A stretch of DNA of 10,426 nt, taken from positions 1 to 10,426 of the forward strand of contig CAILMU010000223.1 in NCBI GenBank assembly GCA_903835325.1. Direction: 5' to 3'. Source of the DNA: an uncultured Microcaldota archaeon. Lineage in GTDB: Archaea; Micrarchaeota; Micrarchaeia; Anstonellales; Bilamarchaeaceae. Of the stretch, positions 1 to 6,160 are shown one piece after another. The notes below the pieces were generated by a model. That model was not told the DNA's origin and searched no databases. It worked only from the letters and a program-made list of their open reading frames with translations. The position numbers and the translations under genes are program-made. Positions within the stretch are counted from its first letter, which is position 1. Each line of letters starts with the position of its first letter.

Positions 1-1
1 C

Positions 2-463
2 GATATCATCGTCGGCAACATCCCCTATTACATCTCCTCAGATATCATCTTCAGAATAGCTCCGCTGCATTTCACGCACGCCATCCTCATGGTCCAGAAG
101 GAATTCGCGAAGAAGATGGTATCGAAGCCGGATGATGACGATTACGGGCGCTTAAGTGTCACCTCCCAGATAGCTTTCGATATCAAACTCGAGCGAGTCG
201 TCCTGCGCCACCTGTTCCGCCCCATCCCGAAAGTCGATTCAGCGATAATCGTCCTGAAGCCGACCGGCGTCATCCTCAGCCAGTTCCAGGAGAACATCAT
301 CCGCTGGCTCTTCTCGCACAAGAACAGGACTGTGAGGAATGCCCTAATATCGTCAAAGGAGTTCGAGGATACGGATATCCAAAAACTCGGGGATTTCCTG
401 AAGCGCCGCGTCCGCACCCTAACAAAGGAAGACGTGCTCGACATCGCAAAGCTGCTTTCATGA
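2..463 (+). CDS. ksgA: Ribosomal RNA small subunit methyltransferase A (KsgA/Dim1), 3' part only
   Basis: This is the last 153 residues of an S-adenosylmethionine-dependent enzyme that dimethylates two adjacent adenines near the 3' end of 16S rRNA during small-subunit maturation. The 5' part, including the SAM-binding motif I, lies outside the window. What remains starts with motif IV, NIPYYISS (about residues 6-13 of the fragment), the adenine-N6 methylase active-site loop. It continues through GRLSVTSQIAFD and FRPIPKVDSAII, both typical of the KsgA/Dim1 family, and into the C-terminal helical domain with FSHKNRTVRNAL. The reading frame is open from the window edge and ends in TGA at 461-463. 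The next gene follows after a short gap that carries its own promoter-like sequence. Family assignment is secure. KsgA and Dim1 are the bacterial and archaeal/eukaryotic names of the same family. Confidence 0.95.
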   Translation, partial: DIIVGNIPYYISSDIIFRIAPLHFTHAILMVQKEFAKKMVSKPDDDDYGRLSVTSQIAFDIKLERVVLRHLFRPIPKVDSAIIVLKPTGVILSQFQENIIRWLFSHKNRTVRNALISSKEFEDTDIQKLGDFLKRRVRTLTKEDVLDIAKLLS

Positions 464-467
464 TTGG

Positions 468-502
468 TTTAAAAAGCTCAAAGGATTACTCAGGAACGGT
501 GA
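468..502 (+). promoter_or_regulatory. TATA-like box and Shine-Dalgarno site for the Cys-cluster gene
   Basis: TTTAAAAA at 468-475 resembles an archaeal TATA box, and GGTGA at 498-502 matches the archaeal 16S anti-Shine-Dalgarno. The GGTGA lies five bases before the ATG at 508. Together they favour 508 as the start over the in-frame ATG at 460, which overlaps the ksgA stop and would place the TATA-like box inside the coding sequence. The promoter role is inferred from sequence alone. Confidence 0.5.
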
Positions 503-507
503 ATCAA

Positions 508-840
508 ATGGCTGAAACAGTTGAACAGTTCAGGGATGAATTGCGCGCGCTCAGGGTCGATCTTTACTCCAGCGGGGAGAATGCAGATGTCAAGCTCCTC
601 GCAAGCTACATCGACAGGCTTATCATCGCCCTCGATGATCTCGCTCAGAACCTTGACCTCATGTCGGTCGAAGTCGAGACCATGGGCGAGGCCGAAGAGG
701 CGCCCGGCAAGGGAGCCGAATGCTCCTGCCCGTGCTGCTGCGAACCTATGCCGATGAAAAAGGCAGGAAAAAGCATGAAGATGAAGCCTGCCAAGAAGAA
801 ACCGAAGAAGGCTCCAAAGAAAAAGAAAGGACGGAAATGA
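508..840 (+). CDS. Small protein with a CxCxCCC cluster and lysine-rich tail, function unknown
   Basis: I do not recognise this 110-residue protein. It has three parts. Residues 1 to about 58 are amphipathic and probably helical or coiled-coil, running from MAETVEQF to an acidic stretch. A tight cysteine cluster has Cys72, 74, 76, 77 and 78 in the context ECSCPCCCEP. The tail from residue 84 onward is almost entirely Lys, Pro, Ala and Met, resembling a histone H1-type or ribosome-associated basic tail. There is no signal peptide or membrane segment. The ATG at 508 was chosen because GGTGA lies five bases upstream; an in-frame ATG at 460 would add 16 residues and overlap the ksgA stop. The cysteine cluster suggests metal or Fe-S binding and the tail suggests nucleic-acid binding. 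Both are inferences from composition only. Confidence 0.75.
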   Translation: MAETVEQFRDELRALRVDLYSSGENADVKLLASYIDRLIIALDDLAQNLDLMSVEVETMGEAEEAPGKGAECSCPCCCEPMPMKKAGKSMKMKPAKKKPKKAPKKKKGRK

Positions 841-865
841 ACGTCGTCTTTGCTTTGGATAGCTT

Positions 866-890
866 CTAATATTTTTCCTTTCTTTCTTTT
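866..890 (+). promoter_or_regulatory. TATA-like box and T-rich tract before the lipoprotein gene
   Basis: CTAATATTTTT at 866-876 resembles a TATA box centred about 24 bases before the ATG at 894, and no Shine-Dalgarno lies in between. This would fit a leaderless transcript. The following pyrimidine tract up to 890 could also act as an archaeal oligo-T terminator for the upstream gene. Both readings are possible at once. Confidence 0.4.
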
Positions 891-893
891 ACC

Positions 894-1873
894 ATGAAGA
901 CCTACTCAGCTTTCATCGCTCTCGTTTTTGCAGCGGTCCTGTTTTCCGGGTGCATCCAGATCCCCGGCCAGACATCTGGGACGGGGACACCGGTGACACA
1001 CCCGGCAGTCTCAGGCAATGCGACCCAAGGGACCTCAGGCTCCGGCACGGGCGCGACAACCGGCACGGGAACTCAGGGGGCTTCAGGGGGCCCAAGGGGG
1101 TTCAGGAACGCAAGGGACCCAAGGGGGGTGCCGTGGCGCAAGGAAGCTCTGGAACCTCAGCGACCCAAGGCAGCTCGGGAACCAGCGGTGCAGCCGCACC
1201 TACCGGCCCGGCCTCGATGGAAATGTCATACATATCTCTCGGCTGGAACATCTCCGGGACGCTCTACAAGGCATCCACCAACACGCCGACCAAGGCGGTC
1301 ATACTGGTCCCGATGCGCGGTTTCACAAGGGACAGCTATCCAATCAGTTTCATAACCGACATACTCGGCAAGATGGACAACACAATAGTATTCGCGATAG
1401 ATCCGAGAGGCACAGGCAAAAGCACGAACCTCGGAAACTACCAAAGCTTCACCACCGATGATTACCGGGCGAGCGCTGATGATATCATCACAGCGAGGAC
1501 CGCCCTCAGGAACGTATACCCGACGCTCGACACGTTCTATGTCGTCGGAGCGAGCATGGGTTCAAGCGCGGCGATACTTGCTGCAAACAAAGATAACCGG
1601 TTGAGCAAGGTCGTCATGATATCTCCAGGGCGCTCATACGAAGGGGTCAGCATAGACCGGGCGGTATCGGATTACATGCAGCCGGTCCTGGCTGTCGCAT
1701 CTTCAGGGGATACTGACGCCGCTACTGCTGCGCAATGGGTATACTCCACCGAAAGCTCGCCCCAGAAGCAGGTCAAGATATACCGCGGGACATCGGCCCA
1801 TGGGACAGATATCTTCGGGCAGGAAGGGAGCGACACGCCGCTATCCAGCGTGATAACGGATTTCCTGAAATGA
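894..1873 (+). CDS. Lipoprotein alpha/beta hydrolase, frame-shifted in its low-complexity linker
   Basis: The N-terminus, read from ATG 894, is a lipoprotein signal: two Lys/Thr residues, a hydrophobic stretch, then LFSGC with the lipobox Cys at residue 20. A Gly/Thr/Ser/Gln-rich linker follows. The catalytic domain lies in a different frame (codons in phase with 1799) from about 1220 to the TGA at 1871-1873. It shows the DPRGTGKS loop (codons about 1400-1423), the nucleophile elbow GASMG with Ser at 1553-1555, a candidate acid Asp at 1709-1711 in SSGDTD, and a catalytic-type His at 1799-1801 in SAHG. This suggests a membrane-anchored, outward-facing serine hydrolase; the substrate is unknown. 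The linker stays GTQG/SGT-like if read in three successive frames, each switch falling in a G-run. An intact product would be about 326 residues. The break could be sequencing error, phase variation, recoding or decay. Confidence 0.7.
1015..1200 (+). repeat. Low-complexity Gly/Thr/Ser/Gln repeat tract with G homopolymers
   Basis: The linker-coding DNA is built from degenerate copies of short units such as ACCCAAGGG, ACCTCAGG and GGAACC. They encode TQG, TSG and SGT peptides. It holds G-runs of five at 1076-1080, 1086-1090 and 1096-1100 and of six at 1123-1128. The reading frame of the hydrolase changes inside this tract. Such repeats are prone to slippage in replication and to indel error in sequencing. 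Confidence 0.7.
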
Positions 1874-1927
1874 AGGAAGAACCTCCGGTTTGTCACTATG
1901 TGGATCAACCCTGCCAATATGAGGTAT

Positions 1928-1956
1928 TATAAACTTATATATGTATAAACTTATAT
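1928..1956 (+). promoter_or_regulatory. Duplicated palindromic promoter/operator of the toxin-antitoxin pair
   Basis: The 13-mer TATAAACTTATAT occurs at 1928-1940 and again at 1944-1956, 16 bases apart. Each copy contains the perfect dyad TATAA-AC-TTATA. The second copy ends one base before the ATG at 1958, so there is no space for a Shine-Dalgarno. The first copy, read as a TATA box, is centred about 26 bases before the ATG, predicting a leaderless transcript. The second copy would then cover the transcription start region, a natural place for a repressor such as the encoded winged-helix protein. The repeat is visible; the operator role is inferred. Confidence 0.6.
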
Positions 1957-1957
1957 T

Positions 1958-2260
1958 ATGAGACATGTCACGGTACAGAAGAACTATGCTGTGCAGCTAT
2001 TGCAGGAAGAAGTCCTTCATTTTCCAACACTTAAGACGATCCTGCAGGTAGAGGATATACTAATAAACGCTGAAACGACCATGTCCAGGGAAGCACTGAA
2101 GCGGAAACTCGGGGGGCGTATAATGCACCCCACGCTCAACATTATCCTTCATTACCTTGAAGACAGCGGAAAGATATACATCGGCGAGAAAGGCATCACA
2201 TGGATATACAATCCAAGCCAGAAACTCAAGACGGCTATCCGAAAGGGTGTTGAGCATTAG
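1958..2260 (+). CDS. Winged-helix protein, probable antitoxin of a RelE-type pair
   Basis: This 100-residue protein precedes and overlaps a RelE-like toxin gene, the usual antitoxin position. From about residue 27 to 86 it reads as a winged helix-turn-helix. Helix one is TILQVEDILINA. MSREALKRKL and HPTLNIILHYLEDSGKI match the second and recognition helices. The wing IYIGEKGITWIYNP is followed by a C-terminal segment that could contact the toxin. From memory, similar small wHTH proteins ending in a WI-x-N/D-P motif accompany RelE-like genes in several archaeal lineages; this was not searched. Expected role: bind and neutralise the toxin and repress its own promoter, which carries two palindromic elements. 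The start is fixed by the AT-rich promoter ending at 1957. A standalone transcriptional regulator is the alternative. Confidence 0.75.
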   Translation: MRHVTVQKNYAVQLLQEEVLHFPTLKTILQVEDILINAETTMSREALKRKLGGRIMHPTLNIILHYLEDSGKIYIGEKGITWIYNPSQKLKTAIRKGVEH

Positions 2261-2627
2261 CAAGATCATACGCATCATCTTTACCGAAGATGCAGAACAG
2301 GAATACCGGAAGCTGGTCGATACTGTCAAACAGGAGCATCAGAAAGGAGCCACGAATTCTGAGAATCAGCGGCTTCTGAAATCCATAGACGAGAAAGTCG
2401 AGCGGTTGAAGTACGCGCCGGATTCTGGGATCCAAATATCAAGAAAGTTATTCCCGCCGGAATACCTGAACGAATATGGTATTAACAATCTGTGGAAAAT
2501 GAATCTGTTCAACTATTGGCGGCTGATATATACTATTCAGGGCGATAAGCTCGAAGTTCTATGCGTAATTCTCGATCTGATAGACCATCCGACGTATGAT
2601 AAGAAGTTCGGTTACAAGAGCCGATAA
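2247..2627 (+). CDS. RelE/ParE-superfamily toxin
   Basis: This protein of about 126 residues has the RelE/ParE fold pattern. An N-terminal strand (SKIIRIIFTEDAEQEYRKL, residues 5-23) leads into a helical hairpin with LLKSIDEKVERLKYAP (43-58). The beta-sheet core has NLWKMNLFNYWRLIYTI (81-97) and LEVLCVILDLIDHPTYDKKFGY (102-123). Family members usually cut mRNA on the ribosome (RelE) or poison gyrase (ParE). Lys84, Arg92 and the C-terminal His114/Tyr117 region sit where RelE toxins carry basic and aromatic active-site residues, but the exact assignment needs alignment. The start is uncertain: the GTG at 2247 (used here) or the TTG at 2250 overlaps the antitoxin stop by 11-14 bases. The first in-frame ATG upstream lies deep within the antitoxin gene and is unlikely. 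The gene converges on dnaJ with only 8 bases between stop codons. Confidence 0.82.
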   Translation: MLSISKIIRIIFTEDAEQEYRKLVDTVKQEHQKGATNSENQRLLKSIDEKVERLKYAPDSGIQISRKLFPPEYLNEYGINNLWKMNLFNYWRLIYTIQGDKLEVLCVILDLIDHPTYDKKFGYKSR

Positions 2628-2635
2628 TGGAAGCT

Positions 2636-3766
2636 CTAGAATACCCCGAAAAGCCCTTTCTTCTCCCCCTCATTGTCGAACTGCTGGAGCAGCTCTTTCT
2701 GTTTGCCTGAAAGCTTCTTCGGGACTTCAAGGATCACCCTGACCATCAGGTCGCCCTTGCCTCCCCGATTCAGCTTCGGCATCCCTTCTCCGCGCAGCCG
2801 GAAAACAGTATGCGACTGGGTCCCTGCCGGGATATGAAGCTTGTCCTCTCCGAACAATGTCGGCACCTTGATATCCCCGCCCAATGCCGCCCTTGTGAAA
2901 CTGAGGGGAATCTCCAACCAAAGGTCATCGCCCTGGCGCTCGAATCGGGCGTGCTTCTTTACGTATATCGTGACAAACAGGTCTCCTGGTCCGTCCCTGC
3001 CGTATTCGCCAAGGTCCTCGAGCCTGAGCTTCATCCCGCTCTGTATCCCCGCAGGGATGTTAACATTGATGTGCTCGTATTCGCTTGTCCTCCCGGAACC
3101 GTTGCATACCTTGCACGGTTTCTCTATCACCGCGCCTTCGCCATGGCATCTCGGGCAGGTCGTGACTGTGTAGAACTGCATCGGCCCCATCCTCCTGGAT
3201 TGCTGGACCTGGCCGCTTCCCCCGCACGATGAGCATGTCTTCCTTCCGCTTCCGGATTCCGCCCCGCTTCCCCCGCATTTCTTGCAGGCTTTGGTGTGGC
3301 GGTAATCAATCTCTTTCTTAGCGCCTTTGGCCGCTTCTTCCAAAGATATCTCTAGGTTCGCCCCGAGATCAGCACCGTATTCCCTTCTCCTTCCGCCACC
3401 CCGTTTCCCTCTCGCTCCGCCTCCGAAAGCAGAACCGAATATGCTTCCGAAAGGGCCTCCACCGAAACCGAAGCTCTCGAACATGTCCTGGAAATCAGAG
3501 AAATCCGCGGTCCGGAAGATATCCTCCTGGCTGTACATCTGGTCGAAGCCGGCGTGGCCGTACTGGTCATATTGCGCGCGCTTGTTCTGGTCGCTCAATA
3601 CTGCGTAAGCCTCGCTTATCTCCTTGAATTTTTCGGTCGCTTCAGGGGCTTTGTTGCGGTCAGGGTGGAATTCGAGAGCGAGCTTGCGATACGCCTGTTT
3701 TATCTGGTCCTCACTAGCGCCCTTAGGGACTCCAAGGACTTCGTAGTAATCGCGTTTCTCGGCCAT
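2636..3766 (-). CDS. dnaJ: Chaperone protein DnaJ (Hsp40, class A)
   Basis: This 376-residue co-chaperone delivers unfolded clients to DnaK and stimulates its ATPase. All class A parts are present. The J-domain (residues 1 to about 72) has the HPD motif at 34-36. A Gly/Phe-rich linker runs from about 95 to 118, followed by a basic stretch, KRGGGRRR. The zinc-binding domain has four CxxCxGxG-type repeats: Cys161/164, 178/181, 204/207 and 218/221. The remaining residues are the two beta-barrel C-terminal client-binding domains and a dimerisation tail, with the typical GRDGPGDLFVTI and GGDIKVPTLFG motifs. Length is normal for the family. It is the last gene of the grpE-dnaK-J-dnaJ operon, 33 bases after the small J-domain gene, and its first 60 residues closely resemble that neighbour. 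Confidence 0.97.
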   Translation of the reverse strand: MAEKRDYYEVLGVPKGASEDQIKQAYRKLALEFHPDRNKAPEATEKFKEISEAYAVLSDQNKRAQYDQYGHAGFDQMYSQEDIFRTADFSDFQDMFESFGFGGGPFGSIFGSAFGGGARGKRGGGRRREYGADLGANLEISLEEAAKGAKKEIDYRHTKACKKCGGSGAESGSGRKTCSSCGGSGQVQQSRRMGPMQFYTVTTCPRCHGEGAVIEKPCKVCNGSGRTSEYEHINVNIPAGIQSGMKLRLEDLGEYGRDGPGDLFVTIYVKKHARFERQGDDLWLEIPLSFTRAALGGDIKVPTLFGEDKLHIPAGTQSHTVFRLRGEGMPKLNRGGKGDLMVRVILEVPKKLSGKQKELLQQFDNEGEKKGLFGVF

Positions 3767-3799
3767 AGCAGTTCAACGTCCTAGATAATAACGACTAAA

Positions 3800-4159
3800 T
3801 CATCTGTACATATTATTGTTTTGCTCCTGCTCCATCTCCTGCCATCTGCGGAGGATGTCCATGGCCCATTCCTCGTCAGGGCTCATATGCCTCTTCATGC
3901 CATAGCCACGTCCGCGCATGCCGAAGCCATACCCCTGCCCCGAGGCTGGAGGCTCGACCGTTTCCGGTTCCTTCTCTTTCCCGGAAAGTATCGCATACGC
4001 TTCGCTAATCTCCTTGAACTTCTCGTTAGCATCCGGGGATTTGTTCCGGTCCGGGTGGAATTCCATAGCGAGCTTGCGGAACGCTCTCTTTATCTCTTCG
4101 AGTGTCGCCTTGGCAGAAACGCCGAGAACTTTATGGTAATCCTTCTTCTTGGCAGGCAT
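3800..4159 (-). CDS. J-domain-only protein between dnaK and dnaJ
   Basis: This 119-residue protein consists of a full J-domain (residues 1 to about 62, HPD at 34-36) and a short unrelated tail. It has no Gly/Phe region, zinc fingers or client-binding barrels. About 40 of its first 62 residues match the adjacent DnaJ (shared EFHPDRNK and EKFKEISEAYA), so it probably arose by tandem duplication followed by loss of the 3' part. The tail has a short Gly/Tyr/Arg/Met segment (GQGYGFGMRGRGYGMKRHM, about 73-91), then a helical acidic/Gln-rich end (DEEWAMDILRRWQEMEQEQ). A J-domain should still stimulate DnaK ATPase, so the tail may direct DnaK to a particular partner or site; that is inference. It starts 28 bases after dnaK, with no strong ribosome binding site seen. 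The intact HPD and clean frame argue against a decaying fragment. Confidence 0.9.
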   Translation of the reverse strand: MPAKKKDYHKVLGVSAKATLEEIKRAFRKLAMEFHPDRNKSPDANEKFKEISEAYAILSGKEKEPETVEPPASGQGYGFGMRGRGYGMKRHMSPDEEWAMDILRRWQEMEQEQNNNMYR

Positions 4160-4187
4160 GAAGTTCTAGCCCATGATGGTTGTTTTT

Positions 4188-6146
4188 TCACTTATCCACT
4201 TTCTCGTATTCCCCTTCCACGACATTATCGTCGCCGGAGCCGTTCCCTTTCTTCTTGCCTTTCTTGATGCGTTCATATCCCGGGCCTTCGCTTCCAGGGC
4301 CACCTTGAGCACCAGGCCCCTGGCCTCCTGCGCCCCGGCCTTGGTTTCCGGGATTTTCGCCTTCCCCGCCAGGGTTCCCGCCCATATTCAGGCCTCCGCC
4401 TTGCTGGCCGTACATGGAAGCACCGACCTCTTCGAGAGCTTTCTTGAGCGCTTCGGTCTCGGACCTAATCTTGCCGACATCTTCGCCGACCATCGCATCC
4501 TCGACCTTCTTCTGCGCGGCCGCTATCTTGTCGAACTGATCTTTTGATAATTTGTCCTTGAAATCCTCGACCGTCTTCTTCGCGACATAGACCATGGATT
4601 CCGCTTCGTTCTTCGCTGTCGCGAGTTCGAGCGCCTCCTTGTCCTGCGTCGCGAACTTCTCGGCATCGGCCATCTTTGCCTTTATCTCGTCATCCTTCAT
4701 CTTCAAGGGAGCCGTGACCCTCATGCTCTGCTCTTTCCCTGAAGCCTTGTCCTTGGCCCCTACATGAAGTATGCCATTGGCATCGATATCGAAAGTGACC
4801 TCAACTTGCGGCACGCCTCTTGGCGCAGGCGGAATCCCGACAAGCGAGAACTTGCCGAGCTCCACATTATCCCTCGCCATCGGCCTCTCCCCTTGCAAAA
4901 TATGTATGTCCACCGCAGGCTGCATGTCCGCGGCTGTCGAGAAAGTCTGGCTCTTCTTTGTCGGTATAGTCGTGTTCCTCTCGATAAGCCTTGTCATCAC
5001 CCCACCCAGCGTCTCGATGCCGAGCGATAGCGGTGTCACATCGAGAAGCAGGATGTCCCTGACTTCGCCTGAAAGCACCCCTCCTTGGATAGCAGCGCCC
5101 ATGGCTACGCATTCCATCGGGTCCACTCCCCTTTCGACCTTCTTGCCGATAGTATCCTCGACGAATTTCTGGACAATCGGCATCCTCGTCGGCCCTCCGA
5201 CCAGGATTATCTTGTCGATCTGCGGCTGGTTCAGTTTCGCATCGCGCATGGCCTGCTCGACCGGCTGCCTGCATCTCTCGATGATCGGCCTTATCAGGTC
5301 CTCCAGTTTCGCCCTGGTCAATTTGTACACGAAATGTTTCGGCTGGTTGTTCACTGATGCCAGGAAAGGAAGATTGACCTCTGATTCGAGCGTTGTCGAA
5401 AGCTCTATCTTCGCTTTCTCGGCAGCCTCCAGTATCCTCTGCTGGGCCTGCCTATCCTTGGTGATATCCATCCCGCTCTCTTTCCTGAATTGGTCTGTCA
5501 GGTAATCTGCGATTATCCTATCCATGTCGGTTCCGCCGAGCTGCGTATCCCCGCTGGTGGATTTCACCTCGAAGACCCCGCCCCCGAAATCCATGATTGT
5601 GACATCGAGCGTGCCTCCGCCGAGGTCGAATACCAGTATCTTCATCTCCTTGCCGACCTTATCGAGGCCATACGCCAGGCAAGCAGCCGTCGGCTCATTC
5701 ACGAGCCTCACCACTTCCAGCCCGGCTATCTCGCCTGCGTCCTTGGTCGCCTGCCTCTGGTTGTCATTGAAATATGCCGGGACCGTGATTACCGCCTTAT
5801 CGACCTTCTCACCAAGGAATTCCTCCGCATCCTTCTTGATTTTCTGCAATAGGAAAGCGGAGAGCTCCTGGGGCCGGTATTCCTTCCCCAGTATATCGTA
5901 CTTGAAATCAGTCCCCATCTTCCTCTTGAACGCGGTGATGGTCCCTTCCGGGTTCGTGACAGCCTGGCGTCTAGCCGGTTCGCCTATTATCCTCTGCCCG
6001 TCCCTTGTCAGGGCGACATAGCTCGGGAAAGCCTTCCCGTATTGCGTTATCCCTTCTGTGCTCGGGATGATTTTCGGCCTGCCCCCTTCCAGGAATGCCG
6101 CTGCTGAATTAGAAGTCCCCAAATCTATACCAATGATTTTACCCAT
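4188..6146 (-). CDS. dnaK: Chaperone protein DnaK (Hsp70)
   Basis: This 652-residue ATP-dependent chaperone binds and releases unfolded peptides in cycles driven by DnaJ and GrpE. The nucleotide-binding domain shows IGIDLGTSNS (5-14), VFDLGGGTLDVTI (172-184) and the third signature ILVGGPTRMPIV (314-325). The interdomain linker and start of the substrate-binding domain read DVTPLSLGIETLGG (369-382). The helical lid covers roughly 490-575. Around residues 74-95 it lacks the insert of about 24 residues found in Gram-negative-type DnaK, so it is of the Gram-positive/archaeal type. The C-terminus carries an unusually long Gly-rich linker (about 580-635) before the terminal VVEGEYEKVDK. It lies 14 bases after grpE, with a strong GGAGGT site. 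Archaea hold DnaK patchily and probably acquired it from bacteria. Confidence 0.98.
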   Translation of the reverse strand: MGKIIGIDLGTSNSAAAFLEGGRPKIIPSTEGITQYGKAFPSYVALTRDGQRIIGEPARRQAVTNPEGTITAFKRKMGTDFKYDILGKEYRPQELSAFLLQKIKKDAEEFLGEKVDKAVITVPAYFNDNQRQATKDAGEIAGLEVVRLVNEPTAACLAYGLDKVGKEMKILVFDLGGGTLDVTIMDFGGGVFEVKSTSGDTQLGGTDMDRIIADYLTDQFRKESGMDITKDRQAQQRILEAAEKAKIELSTTLESEVNLPFLASVNNQPKHFVYKLTRAKLEDLIRPIIERCRQPVEQAMRDAKLNQPQIDKIILVGGPTRMPIVQKFVEDTIGKKVERGVDPMECVAMGAAIQGGVLSGEVRDILLLDVTPLSLGIETLGGVMTRLIERNTTIPTKKSQTFSTAADMQPAVDIHILQGERPMARDNVELGKFSLVGIPPAPRGVPQVEVTFDIDANGILHVGAKDKASGKEQSMRVTAPLKMKDDEIKAKMADAEKFATQDKEALELATAKNEAESMVYVAKKTVEDFKDKLSKDQFDKIAAAQKKVEDAMVGEDVGKIRSETEALKKALEEVGASMYGQQGGGLNMGGNPGGEGENPGNQGRGAGGQGPGAQGGPGSEGPGYERIKKGKKKGNGSGDDNVVEGEYEKVDK

Positions 6147-6154
6147 CTCAATCT

Positions 6155-6160
6155 ACCTCC
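6155..6160 (-). promoter_or_regulatory. Ribosome binding site of dnaK
   Basis: On the minus strand GGAGGT lies 8 bases before the dnaK ATG and abuts the grpE stop codon. It is the strongest Shine-Dalgarno in the window. It fits an internal operon gene translated from a polycistronic mRNA, in contrast to the apparently leaderless first genes. Confidence 0.75.

Noticed and set aside
460..507. Upstream ATG at 460 as the start of the Cys-cluster gene
   Set aside because: It overlaps the ksgA stop and lacks a ribosome site, whereas GGTGA lies five bases before ATG 508 and a TATA-like box falls between the two ATGs.
1018..1461. 147-codon frame inside the hydrolase gene as a separate gene
   Set aside because: Only its repeat part (about 1081-1128) resembles the linker peptide. 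The rest is a shadow of the hydrolase domain, so it is treated as the middle piece of a frame-shifted linker.
2628..2635. Terminator between the convergent toxin gene and dnaJ
   Set aside because: Only eight bases separate the stop codons, with no T-run or hairpin, so no terminator can be supported here.
4771..5505. 244-codon open frame on the plus strand
   Set aside because: It is fully antisense to conserved dnaK sequence and has a low-complexity Ser/Leu/Ile composition typical of a shadow frame.
5524..6021. 165-codon open frame on the plus strand
   Set aside because: It is antisense to the DnaK nucleotide-binding domain; no independent promoter or domain is visible.
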